Assembly (NCBI RefSeq): GCF_042887685.1
Contig: NZ_JBHVOS010000012.1
Coordinates: 68,427-132,426, forward strand
DNA length: 64,000 nt
Direction of reading: 5' to 3'
Source: Oerskovia sp042887685
GTDB lineage: Bacteria; Actinomycetota; Actinomycetes; Actinomycetales; Cellulomonadaceae
Shown piece by piece: positions 22,091-30,571 of this stretch. The notes below the pieces were generated by a model. It was not told where the DNA came from. It saw only the letters and a list, made by a program, of their open reading frames with translations, and searched no databases. Within the stretch, counting starts at the first letter, position 1. Every line of letters begins with the position of its first letter. The position numbers were made by a program, and so were the translations under genes.

Positions 22091-24720
22091 CCGAGCAGCA
22101 CGTGACCAGCGCGGAACCGCGCGTCCTGCCCGTCCCCGAGCTCTCGCTCGTGGTGCTCGTCGGGGTTTCCGGGTCCGGGAAGTCGACGTTCGCGCGCGAA
22201 CGCTTCGCCCCCTTCGAGGCCGTCTCGTCGGACTTCTGCCGGGGACTCGTCTCGGGCGACGTCAACGACCAGTCGGCGACGGCCGCGGCGTTCGAGGTGC
22301 TCGGGACGATCGTGAGCAAGCGCCTGGAGGCCGGGCACCTGACGGTCGTCGACGCGACCAACGTCCAGTCCGCGGCGCGCAAGGACCTCGTCGCGCTCGC
22401 GCGGGCGCACGACGTCCTGCCCGTCGCGATCGTGCTCGACGTGCCCGAGTCCGTCGCGATCGAGCGCAACAGGTCCCGCCCCGACCGCGACTTCGGCGAC
22501 CACGTCGTCAAGCGTCAGCGCCAGGCGCTGCGCTCGTCGCTCAAGTCCCTGAACCGAGAGGGCTTCCGCAAGGTCCACGTGCTGCGCGGCGTCGACGAGA
22601 TCGCGGCCGCCACGATCTCCCGCGAGCCGCTCCTCAACGACCTGCGGGCCGAGACCGGGCCGTTCGACGCGATCGGCGACGTGCACGGCTGCCGCGCCGA
22701 GCTCGAGACGCTGCTCGCCGAGCTCGGGTACGTCGTCGTGCGCGACGGCGCCGGCCGCCCGGTCGACGCCGCCCACCCCGAGGGGCGACGTGCGATCTTC
22801 CTGGGCGACCTCGTCGACCGCGGGCCCGACTCCCCGGGCGTCCTGCGGCTCGTCATGGGCATGGTCCGGGCGGGGCACGCGCTCGCGGTCCCCGGCAACC
22901 ACGAGCACAAGCTCGTGCGCGCCCTCTCGGGACGCAACGTGACCGTCAGCCACGGCCTGGAGACGACGCTCGCGCAGCTCGCCGAGGAGACCGAGGAGTT
23001 CCGCAAGGACGTCGAGACGTTCTGCCGCGACCTCGTCTCGCACCTCGTGCTCGACGGCGGGCGGCTCGTCGTCGCGCACGCGGGCCTCAAGGAGTCGTAC
23101 CACGGGCGCGCGTCGGGCCGGGTGCGCAGCTTCGCGCTCTACGGCGACACGACGGGGGAGACCGACGAGTTCGGGCTGCCCGTGCGCTACCCGTGGGCGA
23201 ACGAGTACCGCGGCCGGGCCATGGTGCTCTACGGGCACACCCCCACGCCCGAGGCCGAGTGGGTCAACAACACGATGTGCCTCGACACGGGCGTCGTGTT
23301 CGGCGGGAAGCTGTCGGCGCTGCGCTACCCGGAGAAGGAGCTCGTCTCGGTGCCCGCGGCCCAGGTCTACTACGAGCCGGCACGCCCGTTCCTGCCCGAG
23401 GCGGGGGCCGACGAGGGCGGCGAGGCCGCGCGCCCGCAGCGAGACCCCGACGTCCTCGACGTGACCGACGTGCTCGGCCGCCGGTCGGTCGTCACGGGTA
23501 CGCGCGGACGCATCACGATCCCCGAGGAGAACGCCGCCGGCGCCCTGGAGGTCATGAGCCGGTTCGCGACCGACCCGCGCGCGCTGCTGTACCTGCCGCC
23601 GACCATGAGCCCGGTCGCGACGTCGCAGCGCCCCGGCTTCCTCGAGCACCCCGAGGACGCGTTCGTGGCGTACGCGGGCGACGCCGTCGGGCAGGTCGTG
23701 TGCGAGGAGAAGCACATGGGCTCGCGCGCCGTGGTCCTCGTGTGCCGCGAGGCGTACGGGGCCTCGGCCCGGCGCTTCGGGGTCGACGTGCAGCCGGGCG
23801 GGCGCGGCGTCGCGCACACGCGCACGGGTCGCCCCCTCTTCTCCGGCCCGACGGCGCAGGCTCTCCTCGAGCACGTCGCGAAGGCCCTCGACGGGGCCGG
23901 GGTGTGGGACGAGCTCGGTGCCGACTGGGTCCTGCTCGACGCCGAGATCCTGCCCTGGTCCGCGAAGGCCGACCAGCTCATCCGCGACCAGTACGCGAGC
24001 GTCGGGGCTGCGGCCCGGGCCGTCATGCCCGCGGCGCTCGCGGCGCTCGACGCGGCCGTGGCACGTGGTGTCGAGGTCGCGGACCTGCGGGCGCGCACGG
24101 CGTCGCGCGCCGAGGACGCCGAGCGGTACACGCAGGCGTACCGGCGCTACCGCTGGCCGGTCGACGGCCTCGACGGCGTGCAGCTCGCACCGTTCCAGGT
24201 GCTCGCGAGCGGGACGAGCGCGGCCGGCGAGAGGGCGGGTGCCACCTACGCGACCCGTGACCACCTGTGGCACCTGGGCATCGCCGACCGGCTCGTCGAG
24301 GTCGACCCTGTCCTGTTCCGTCCGACGCGTCGGCTCGTCGTCGACCTCGACGACGACGCCTCGCGCGAGCAGGGTGTCCGGTGGTGGGAGGAGATGACCG
24401 ACGCGGGCGGCGAGGGCATGGTCGTCAAGCCGCTCGCGAACCTGGTGCGCGGCCCCAAGGGGCTCGTCCAGCCGGGGCTCAAGGTCCGCGGCCGCGAGTA
24501 CCTGCGGATCATCTACGGCCCCGAGTACACCCAGGCGCACCACCTGGAGCGGCTCCGGGTCCGGTCGCTGGGGCGCAAGCAGTCGCTCGCGCTGCGCGAG
24601 TACGCGCTGGGTCTCGAGGCGGTCGAGCGCGTGGTCGCGGGCGAGCCGCTGTGGCGGGTCCACGAGGCCGTCTTCGCGGTCCTGGCGCTCGAGTCGGAGC
24701 CGGTCGACCCGCGGCTGTAG
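22087..24720 (+). CDS. pnkp: Pnkp: RNA repair polynucleotide kinase-phosphatase-ligase
   Basis: 877 aa, full length for the bacterial family. Kinase domain with P-loop GVSGSGKST (26-34). Calcineurin-like phosphatase domain with GDVHGC (~197), GDLVDRG (~240), PGNHEHK (~269) and HAGLKESY. Adenylyltransferase domain with the nucleotidylated lysine K542 in EEKHMGSRAV and motif IV GMVVKP (~777). It heals 5'-OH and 2',3'-cyclic phosphate ends of RNA and, with Hen1, seals them after ribotoxin cleavage (known for the Clostridium thermocellum and Anabaena proteins). All catalytic motifs look intact. The operon ends six bases later in a strong palindromic terminator. Confidence 0.96.
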   Translation: MTEQHVTSAEPRVLPVPELSLVVLVGVSGSGKSTFARERFAPFEAVSSDFCRGLVSGDVNDQSATAAAFEVLGTIVSKRLEAGHLTVVDATNVQSAARKDLVALARAHDVLPVAIVLDVPESVAIERNRSRPDRDFGDHVVKRQRQALRSSLKSLNREGFRKVHVLRGVDEIAAATISREPLLNDLRAETGPFDAIGDVHGCRAELETLLAELGYVVVRDGAGRPVDAAHPEGRRAIFLGDLVDRGPDSPGVLRLVMGMVRAGHALAVPGNHEHKLVRALSGRNVTVSHGLETTLAQLAEETEEFRKDVETFCRDLVSHLVLDGGRLVVAHAGLKESYHGRASGRVRSFALYGDTTGETDEFGLPVRYPWANEYRGRAMVLYGHTPTPEAEWVNNTMCLDTGVVFGGKLSALRYPEKELVSVPAAQVYYEPARPFLPEAGADEGGEAARPQRDPDVLDVTDVLGRRSVVTGTRGRITIPEENAAGALEVMSRFATDPRALLYLPPTMSPVATSQRPGFLEHPEDAFVAYAGDAVGQVVCEEKHMGSRAVVLVCREAYGASARRFGVDVQPGGRGVAHTRTGRPLFSGPTAQALLEHVAKALDGAGVWDELGADWVLLDAEILPWSAKADQLIRDQYASVGAAARAVMPAALAALDAAVARGVEVADLRARTASRAEDAERYTQAYRRYRWPVDGLDGVQLAPFQVLASGTSAAGERAGATYATRDHLWHLGIADRLVEVDPVLFRPTRRLVVDLDDDASREQGVRWWEEMTDAGGEGMVVKPLANLVRGPKGLVQPGLKVRGREYLRIIYGPEYTQAHHLERLRVRSLGRKQSLALREYALGLEAVERVVAGEPLWRVHEAVFAVLALESEPVDPRL

Positions 24721-24726
24721 CGACGT

Positions 24727-24766
24727 GCCAGGACGAGCGTGACCTCCAGGTCACGCTCGTCCTGAC
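24727..24766. terminator. Palindromic terminator repeat, copy 1
   Basis: CAGGACGAGCGTGACCT (24729-24745) and AGGTCACGCTCGTCCTG (24748-24764) form a perfect 17-bp stem with two bases in the middle, starting just after the pnkp stop. The same sequence, including flanks GTGC and CAGATGTG, recurs at 29863, and a diverged copy at 59475. Confidence 0.85.
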
Positions 24767-24852
24767 AGATGTGCCCGGGTGTCGCCTGGCTACGATGGGC
24801 CGATGCCCGCTCCGCGTCGCAGCGCTCGCCCTCCCCGCACCGGAGGGCCCTC

Positions 24853-25647
24853 GTGAGCGAGACCGTCGAGACCGATGTCGAGCGCATCCCGCACGGCTAC
24901 CTGCTCACCACGCTCACCTACGACGTCGACGATCCTGTGACGTGGCCGCAGCACCGGCACGACGAGCACGAGCTGCTCTGGTCGGACGGTGGCATGGCGC
25001 GGCTCGAGGCCGAGGGTCGGATGTGGGCCATCCCGCCCTCGCTGGCAGTGTGGGTGCCCGCGGGCACCGTGCACACGGCCTCCGCGGAGCGCGGTGCGCA
25101 GGTGCGCGCGACCTACTTCGTCGACGCCGAGCCCAACGTGCACGCGATGCCGCGCACGGTGACCGGGGTCGCGATGATCGAGCCGCTGCGGGTGCTGCTC
25201 GCGCACAACCTGCAGCGCCATCTCGACGACGACGCTCGGATGCGGCTGCAGCGCGTCATCCTGGACCTCCTCGTGCCCGCGCCGCAGGAGTCGTTCGACC
25301 TGCGGATGCCACGGAGCCCGCACCTGCACATGGTCGCCAGCGCCGTCCTGGCCGATCCCGCGGACAAGCGCACCACCGCGGCCTGGGCCTACGAGTGCGG
25401 CCTGCACGAGCGCACGCTGGCACGCCAGTTCGAGGCGGAGACGGGCATGACGTTCACGCAGTGGCGGATCCTCGCGCGACTCCAGCTCGCGGTCCGGGAG
25501 CTGACGGTCGGGAGCTCGATCGTGTCCGTTTCGCGCAAGATCGGCTATCGCAACCCCTCGACCTTCATCGAGCACTTCCGGGCGCTCACCGGCCGGACAC
25601 CGGCCGAATATGCGCGGGGTGAGCAGACCGCAGCGGCTCCTGGCTGA
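24853..25647 (+). CDS. AraC-family transcriptional regulator with cupin sensor domain
   Basis: 264 aa. The N-terminal cupin half (about 15-110) has PQHRHDEHELLWSDGG and WVPAGTVHTASA histidines. The C-terminal double helix-turn-helix (about 165-255) shows RTTAAWAYECGLHERTLARQFEAETGMTFTQWR and IGYRNPSTFIEHFRALTGRTPAEYAR. GTG start after CGGAGGG; a TACGAT -10-like box lies at 24792-24797. It directly precedes the iron-siderophore uptake operon in the same direction, with an iron box between them, and probably regulates uptake in response to a substrate; this is inference. Confidence 0.9.
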   Translation: MSETVETDVERIPHGYLLTTLTYDVDDPVTWPQHRHDEHELLWSDGGMARLEAEGRMWAIPPSLAVWVPAGTVHTASAERGAQVRATYFVDAEPNVHAMPRTVTGVAMIEPLRVLLAHNLQRHLDDDARMRLQRVILDLLVPAPQESFDLRMPRSPHLHMVASAVLADPADKRTTAAWAYECGLHERTLARQFEAETGMTFTQWRILARLQLAVRELTVGSSIVSVSRKIGYRNPSTFIEHFRALTGRTPAEYARGEQTAAAPG

Positions 25648-25708
25648 GGTGCGGTGGTACCGAAAGCGGTATCCGACGTCCTCAATCCGGCACACCCGGT
25701 CGGCTACG

Positions 25709-25727
25709 TTAGGCCAGGCAACCCTAA
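25709..25727 (+). promoter_or_regulatory. IdeR/DtxR iron box overlapping the -10 of the siderophore uptake operon
   Basis: TTAGGCCAGGCAACCCTAA matches the 19-bp DtxR consensus TTAGGTTAGGCTAACCTAA at 15 positions, including both TTAGG/CCTAA ends. It overlaps a TACGTT -10-like hexamer (25705-25710), so bound repressor would block transcription when iron is plentiful. Between box and ribosome site a hairpin GTCGGGC / GCCCGAC (25748-25754, 25763-25769) is also present. Confidence 0.85.
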
Positions 25728-25778
25728 CTAGTGCCTGACGGACCTGCGTCGGGCATTCTCGTGCCCGACAGGAGTCCC

Positions 25779-26801
25779 ATGTCTTCCCTTGCCCCCGTGC
25801 CCGCGACCCGCAGCGTGCGGCGCACTCTCGGTGCCCTGGCGGCCTCAGCCGCCGTCCTCGCCCTCGCTGCCTGCAGCGGTGCGGCCTCACCTGCCGAGGG
25901 GAAGGAGGGGACCCGCGTCTACGAGAGCGAGTTCGGCCCCGTCGAGCTGCCCGAGACCGTCGAACGCATCGTCTCGGTCGACTTCTACACCCCTGCTGTC
26001 CTGCTGGACCTCGGTGTCACACCCGTCGGGGTCGTCAACAGCTACTTCACCGACACCGAGGGCGCCGGCATCCCGCTCGAGTACTCCGAGGCGATCCGCG
26101 ACTCCGACGCCGAGTCGATCGGCGAGTACTACGAGCTCAACCTCGAGGCCATCGTGAAGGCCGACCCGGACGTCGTCCTCGCGACGCAGGACTTCCTGCC
26201 GCTCGACGACCCCCTGCGCGCCGAGATCGAGAAGATCGCCCCGATCATCACCTTCAACGCGCGGGACGGGGAGGCGTGGCGGACCCGCGCGACGGAGCTC
26301 GCGACGATCCTGGACAAGACGGCCGAGATGCAGCCCCTGGTCGACGACTACGAGGCCAAGCGTGACGCGATCGCGGCGAAGTACCCCGTGCTCCTCGGCG
26401 ACTACGCGGTGACCGTGTTCGGCCCGGAGCCCGACGAGTGGGGCACCTACGCCGACACGCACTTCCTGACGCCCATCCTGCGCGACCTCGGTGCCACGTT
26501 CCGCGAGCAGCAGGACGACGAGATCACCGAGGACGGCTTCCCCCAGTGGTTCTCGTACGAGGAGCTCGGACGCATCGCTAACGCCGACGTCATCTTCATG
26601 CGCAACGGCGTCTCCGCGGAGCAGCGCGCGACGCTCGACGCCAACACCATCTGGCAGAACCTCCCGGCCGTCCAGAGCGGCCTGGTGTTCGAGTACATCG
26701 AGCTGGGGCCCACAGGCTCCTTCGGCTGGGCCCTGCAGAACCTCGACGACCTCGACGCGCTGCTCGGACAGGTGCAGGCCGCGATCGACGCCCAGGCCTG
26801 A
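25779..26801 (+). CDS. Iron-siderophore ABC transporter substrate-binding lipoprotein
   Basis: 340 aa. Signal peptide with twin basic start (RSVRR) and lipobox LALAAC, cysteine near residue 31. The mature part has the FepB/FhuD-like layout: PVELPETVERIVSVDFYTPAVLLDLGVTPVGV at the start, KADPDVVLATQDF, and a helix-linked second lobe ending WALQNLDDLDALLGQ. ATG chosen because CAGGAG is correctly spaced; the longer frame reads through the leader. The stop overlaps the first permease start. Iron regulated through the box at 25709. The siderophore type (catecholate, hydroxamate) is not visible. Confidence 0.93.
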   Translation: MSSLAPVPATRSVRRTLGALAASAAVLALAACSGAASPAEGKEGTRVYESEFGPVELPETVERIVSVDFYTPAVLLDLGVTPVGVVNSYFTDTEGAGIPLEYSEAIRDSDAESIGEYYELNLEAIVKADPDVVLATQDFLPLDDPLRAEIEKIAPIITFNARDGEAWRTRATELATILDKTAEMQPLVDDYEAKRDAIAAKYPVLLGDYAVTVFGPEPDEWGTYADTHFLTPILRDLGATFREQQDDEITEDGFPQWFSYEELGRIANADVIFMRNGVSAEQRATLDANTIWQNLPAVQSGLVFEYIELGPTGSFGWALQNLDDLDALLGQVQAAIDAQA

Positions 26802-27937
26802 TGGACGACCTGCCCACCGCAGAGCTGACGCGCACCACCCGGCCCGAGCCGGACCTGGTGCGCGTCGGCGCCGACCGCGCCGCTCCTCCGGGACCGGATG
26901 CGACCGGCCCCGTCTCCGGTCCCACCGTCCCTGCGACGGCCGTGGCGCTGACCAGGGGGCTGTTCCTCGTCGGCACCCTGGCCCTCCTGGTCGCGGTGTT
27001 CCTGCTGAGCCTGTGGGTCGGTGCCCGCGGCCTCGGGTTCACCGAGGTCTGGCAGGTGCTGTGGCACGCCGACGGCAGCGAGGCCTCGTACATCGTGCAC
27101 GAGATGCGCGTGCCGCGCGCCCTCCTCGCCCTGCTCGTCGGGGCAGCGCTGGGCGTCGCGGGCGCCCTGATCCAGGCGCTGACGCGGAACCCCCTCGCAG
27201 ACACCGGCATCCTCGGCGTCGGCGCAGGGGCGAGCTTCGCCGTCGTCGTCGGTGTCGCGTTCTTCGGGGTGACGGCCCTCTCCCAGTACCTGTGGTTCGC
27301 GTTCGGTGGCGCGATCGTGGTCACCGTCCTCGTCTACGTGCTCGGGTCGGTCGGGTCCGTCGGCGCGACCCCGGTGCGCCTGACCCTCATCGGCGTCGCG
27401 CTCGGGGCCCTCCTGGGCGGCTTCTCGTCCGGCATCACCATGCTCAACCCGGACAGCTTCGACGACATGCTGCGCTGGAGCGCGGGTTCTCTCGCCGGCA
27501 GGGGGCGCTCCACCCTGGAGGTCGTGGCGATCCCCATCGCGCTCGGCCTGCTGCTCGGGCTCGTGTCCGCGCGCCCCCTCAACGCCATCTCGCTCGGCGA
27601 CGACCAGGCGCGCTCGCTCGGCGCGAACGTCGTCCGGACACGCGTGCTCGTGATCGTCGCGGTGACGCTCCTGGCGGGGGCCGCGACCGCCGCCGCCGGA
27701 CCGGTCGGTTTCGTCGGGCTCATGGTGCCGCACGTCGTCCGGTGGTTCACCGGGCCCGACCAGCGCTGGATCATCCCGTTCTCGGCGTTCGGTGCGGCCC
27801 TGCTGCTCCTCGCCTCGGACGTGCTCGGACGCGTCCTGCTCGCACCGCAGGAGCTCGAGGTCGGCATCGTGACCGCCGCGGTCGGCGCGCCGGTGCTCAT
27901 CGCCCTCGCCCGCCGCACGAAGGCGAGCGGGCTGTGA
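26801..27937 (+). CDS. FecCD-family iron-siderophore permease, subunit 1
   Basis: 378 aa. A disordered, Pro-rich cytoplasmic head of about 45 residues precedes eight to ten helices. FecCD motifs: RVPRALLALLVGAALGVAGALIQALTRNPLADTGILGVGAGAS and VGFVGLMVPHVVRWFTGPDQRWIIPFSA (the ATPase-contact loop), SLAGRGRS before it. ATG overlaps the stop of the binding protein by one base (TGATG), so translation is coupled. Forms the membrane channel with the next gene product. Confidence 0.93.
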   Translation: MDDLPTAELTRTTRPEPDLVRVGADRAAPPGPDATGPVSGPTVPATAVALTRGLFLVGTLALLVAVFLLSLWVGARGLGFTEVWQVLWHADGSEASYIVHEMRVPRALLALLVGAALGVAGALIQALTRNPLADTGILGVGAGASFAVVVGVAFFGVTALSQYLWFAFGGAIVVTVLVYVLGSVGSVGATPVRLTLIGVALGALLGGFSSGITMLNPDSFDDMLRWSAGSLAGRGRSTLEVVAIPIALGLLLGLVSARPLNAISLGDDQARSLGANVVRTRVLVIVAVTLLAGAATAAAGPVGFVGLMVPHVVRWFTGPDQRWIIPFSAFGAALLLLASDVLGRVLLAPQELEVGIVTAAVGAPVLIALARRTKASGL

Positions 27938-29016
27938 GCGCGCGCACCGAGGTCCCGCCCGTGGGCGTGGAGACGGACGTCGACCTCGGGCACCGGATGC
28001 TCGCGGTGCACGGGGAACGCTGGTCCTTGAGGGCGTCGCTGCGCGCGGTGCTCGTCGTCCTCGTGCTCGTCGCCCTGGCCGTCGTGGGGATCCTGTTCTC
28101 GATCTCGACGGGCACGTACGACCTCCCGCTGGCCGACGTCGTCGCGGGGCTGCTCGGGACGGCCGACGAGGGGACCGTGCTCGTGGTGCGCGAGTGGCGG
28201 CTTCCGCGAGCACTGCTGGCTGCGCTGTTCGGGCTGGCGCTCGGCGTGAGCGGCGCGGTGTTCCAGTCCATCACCCGCAACCCGCTGGGGTCGCCCGACG
28301 TCATCGGGTTCTCGTCGGGCTCCTACACCGGCGCCCTGGTCGTGCTGCTCGTCACCGGGGGCGGGTACGTCGCTGTCGCCGTCGGTGCGCTGACGGGAGG
28401 CGTCCTCACGGCGCTCGCGGTGTTCCTGCTCGCCTACCGCCGCGGTGTGCAGACGTTCCGGCTCATCATCGTCGGGATCGGCGTCTCGGCGTTGCTCGCG
28501 GCGCTGAACACGTACCTCATGCTCAAGGCGGCCCCGGGCGAGCAGCTGACCGCCGCGGTGTGGGGCAGCGGATCCCTCAACGGCCTCACGGTCGACACGC
28601 TCGTCCCCGTCCTCGTCGTCCTCGGGGTGTTGCTGGTCCCGGTGCTGGTGCTCGCCCCTGCGCTGCGGGTGCTCGAGGTCGGCGACGACGCAGCCGGTTC
28701 CCTCGGGGCGCGGCCCACCACCGTGCGCCTGGTGGCCGTCGTCCTCGGGGTCGCGCTGGTCGCCCTCGTCACCGCGTCGGCCGGACCCATCGCGTTCATC
28801 GCGCTCGTCGCGCCCCAGATCGCCCGTCGCCTGACCCGCTCGGCGGGCGTCGGCCTCGTCGCCGCTGGGGCGACAGGCGCCGTGCTGCTCGTCGCGAGCG
28901 ACTTCCTCGGCCAGCGGCTGTTCGCTCCGATGCAGCTCCCCGTCGGCATCGTGACCGTCTCCGTCGGCGGCCTGTACTTCGTGTGGCTCCTCGTCCGCGA
29001 GACCAGGCGCCGATGA
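27934..29016 (+). CDS. FecCD-family iron-siderophore permease, subunit 2
   Basis: 360 aa from a GTG overlapping the previous stop (GTGA). Cytoplasmic head of about 40 residues, then helices with LPRALLAALFGLALGVSGAVFQSITRNPLGSPDVIGFSSGSYTG, VWGSGSLNGLTVDTL, and SAGPIAFIALVAPQIARRLTRSAG. Typical partner permease; the LARRL-type loop contacts the ATPase. The larger frame starting at 26491 lies antisense in phase over the first permease and is not real. Confidence 0.93.
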   Translation: MSARTEVPPVGVETDVDLGHRMLAVHGERWSLRASLRAVLVVLVLVALAVVGILFSISTGTYDLPLADVVAGLLGTADEGTVLVVREWRLPRALLAALFGLALGVSGAVFQSITRNPLGSPDVIGFSSGSYTGALVVLLVTGGGYVAVAVGALTGGVLTALAVFLLAYRRGVQTFRLIIVGIGVSALLAALNTYLMLKAAPGEQLTAAVWGSGSLNGLTVDTLVPVLVVLGVLLVPVLVLAPALRVLEVGDDAAGSLGARPTTVRLVAVVLGVALVALVTASAGPIAFIALVAPQIARRLTRSAGVGLVAAGATGAVLLVASDFLGQRLFAPMQLPVGIVTVSVGGLYFVWLLVRETRRR

Positions 29017-29858
29017 CCACCCTTCCTCAGGAGGACCTCTCTCTCGTGCTCGACACCGCATCCCTCGCCCCTGCCCGCCTGCACGCCGACGGTGTGACGA
29101 TCGGCTACGACCGGCACGTCGTCTCCGAGGAGCTGGACGTCCGCATCCCCGACGGCTCCTTCACCGTCATCGTCGGGCCCAACGCGTGCGGCAAGTCCAC
29201 CCTGCTGCGCGGCCTCGCGCGGTTGCTCAGGCCGGCGTCGGGGAGCGTGGTGCTCGACGGGCGCGCCATCCAGGCGATGCCCGCGAAGGTGTTCGCCCGG
29301 GAGGTGGGGCTGCTCCCGCAGACCTCGCTCGCGCCCGACGGCATCGTCGTCGCCGATCTCGTCTCGCGGGGGCGCTACCCGCACCAGGGGATCATCCGGC
29401 AGTGGTCGCCGCAGGACGCGCGTGCCGTGGCGTCGGCCCTCGCCGCGACGAGCACGACAGAGCTGTCCGCACGGCCCGTCGACGAGCTCTCGGGTGGCCA
29501 GCGGCAGCGGGTGTGGGTCGCCATGGCCCTCGCGCAGGAGACGCCGATCCTGCTCCTCGACGAGCCGACGACCTTCCTCGACATCGCCCACCAGATCGAG
29601 CTGCTGGAGCTGTTCCGCCGTCTGCACCGTGAGGGACGCACCCTCGTCGCCGTCCTGCACGACCTGAACCACGCCGCCCGGTACGCGACGCACGTCATCG
29701 CGATGAAGGACGGGCGGGTCGTGGCGGAAGGGCCGCCGCGAGACATCGTGACGGTCGAGCTCGTCCGGGAGGTCTTCGGCCTGGAGTGCATGGTCGTCCC
29801 GGACCCTGCCGTGGGCAGCCCGTTGGTGGTCCCGCTCGGCACGGCCGCGCAGGACTGA
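29013..29858 (+). CDS. Iron-siderophore ABC transporter ATP-binding protein (FepC-like)
   Basis: 281 aa. Walker A GPNACGKST, Q-loop LLPQTSLAPDGIVVADLVSRGRYPH (the GRYPH segment is characteristic of FepC/FecE), signature LSGGQRQRVWVAMALAQ, Walker B ILLLDEPTTFLD and switch His VLHDLNHAARYA. ATG overlaps the permease stop (ATGA). Last gene of the importer operon; a copy of the palindromic terminator follows five bases after the stop. Confidence 0.95.
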   Translation: MTTLPQEDLSLVLDTASLAPARLHADGVTIGYDRHVVSEELDVRIPDGSFTVIVGPNACGKSTLLRGLARLLRPASGSVVLDGRAIQAMPAKVFAREVGLLPQTSLAPDGIVVADLVSRGRYPHQGIIRQWSPQDARAVASALAATSTTELSARPVDELSGGQRQRVWVAMALAQETPILLLDEPTTFLDIAHQIELLELFRRLHREGRTLVAVLHDLNHAARYATHVIAMKDGRVVAEGPPRDIVTVELVREVFGLECMVVPDPAVGSPLVVPLGTAAQD

Positions 29859-29862
29859 ACGT

Positions 29863-29902
29863 GCCAGGACGAGCGTGACCTCCAGGTCACGCTCGTCCTG
29901 GC
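29863..29902. terminator. Palindromic terminator repeat, copy 2
   Basis: Perfect 19-bp arms 29863-29881 and 29884-29902 (core GGACGAGCGTGACCT), centre CC. About 47 bp are shared with the copy at 24727, including the downstream CAGATGTG. Serves the importer operon and the convergent small gene at 29919. Confidence 0.85.
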
Positions 29903-29918
29903 AGATGTGTGTCGGAGG

Positions 29919-30191
29919 TCAGCCCAGCGTCGAGAACGAGCTCAGCGCAAGCGCCGAGAACAACGCGATGGCCACGAGGACCGAGCCGGCGACGAGCCAG
30001 CCGTTCGCGCGCTCGGACGGGTCCGACGACGCGCCGGGGCGACGTTCCTGCGGGTGGGGCGCTCCGCCGTCGGGCCGCGAGGTGGGGGAGGAACCCGCAG
30101 GGCGAGCCGACGAGCGCGCGCGGCGGGCCGTCGTGTCGTGGCCGCGGAGTGCGACGCGGATCGGCGTCGAGGTCGTGACCTGCGTGGTCAT
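29919..30191 (-). CDS. Small C-terminally anchored membrane protein, 90 aa
   Basis: ATG with GGGGAGGAAG upstream. The first 60 residues are hydrophilic and rich in Arg, Ser, Pro and Asp (TPIRVALRGHDTTARRARSSARPAGSS), followed by a single helix WLVAGSVLVAIALFSALALSSF and a short end. No family known. The longer in-frame version to 30347 lacks a ribosome site. Function unknown. Confidence 0.6.
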   Translation of the reverse strand: MTTQVTTSTPIRVALRGHDTTARRARSSARPAGSSPTSRPDGGAPHPQERRPGASSDPSERANGWLVAGSVLVAIALFSALALSSFSTLG

Positions 30192-30382
30192 GGCTTCCTC
30201 CCCAGGAAAGTTGGCCGCCCTCGCTGTCGCGGGGCGTGCCACCAGTCTCTTCGGGGCGGGGGTGCGGGCACATCGGCCCTCCGAACCATCCTCGGCGGGG
30301 GTCTCGTCCTCCCGGAGGATGACGGGCGCCCGTCGGATGGGGGACATCCCTTCCGGGACGCCCCTGAGCCGGGGTTCCGGGG

Positions 30383-30571
30383 TCAGCGCGGGGCGTTGCG
30401 CTGGTGGTCGATGCGCTGCAGGTAGCGGATCTCGCGGAAGCCTACCGCCACGGCGACGAGCAGCGGGAACCAGGCCCAGGTGCGCCCTCTGAGCAGCGAG
30501 AACAGGCTCACCAGCCCCACGACGACGCAGCCGAGCACGGTCAGCAGGCTCGCCCAGCGGACGTTCTTCAT
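30383..30571 (-). CDS. Small membrane protein, 62 aa, in operon with a TetR regulator
   Basis: ATG at 30571 overlaps the stop of the TetR gene (ATGA), with GAGGA upstream. Two helices: VRWASLLTVLGCVVVGLVSLFSLL and TWAWFPLLVAVAVGF, then a basic tail REIRYLQRIDHQRNAPR. Too short for most gene finders' minimum but coupled translation supports it. May be a small regulator or partner of a transporter; unknown. Confidence 0.65.
   Translation of the reverse strand: MKNVRWASLLTVLGCVVVGLVSLFSLLRGRTWAWFPLLVAVAVGFREIRYLQRIDHQRNAPR

Noticed and set aside
21295..24663. 1122-codon open frame on the minus strand across hen1 and pnkp
   Set aside because: It is antisense to two genes with clear catalytic motifs; its translation is low-complexity Arg/Glu/Val/Gly text typical of high-GC shadow frames.
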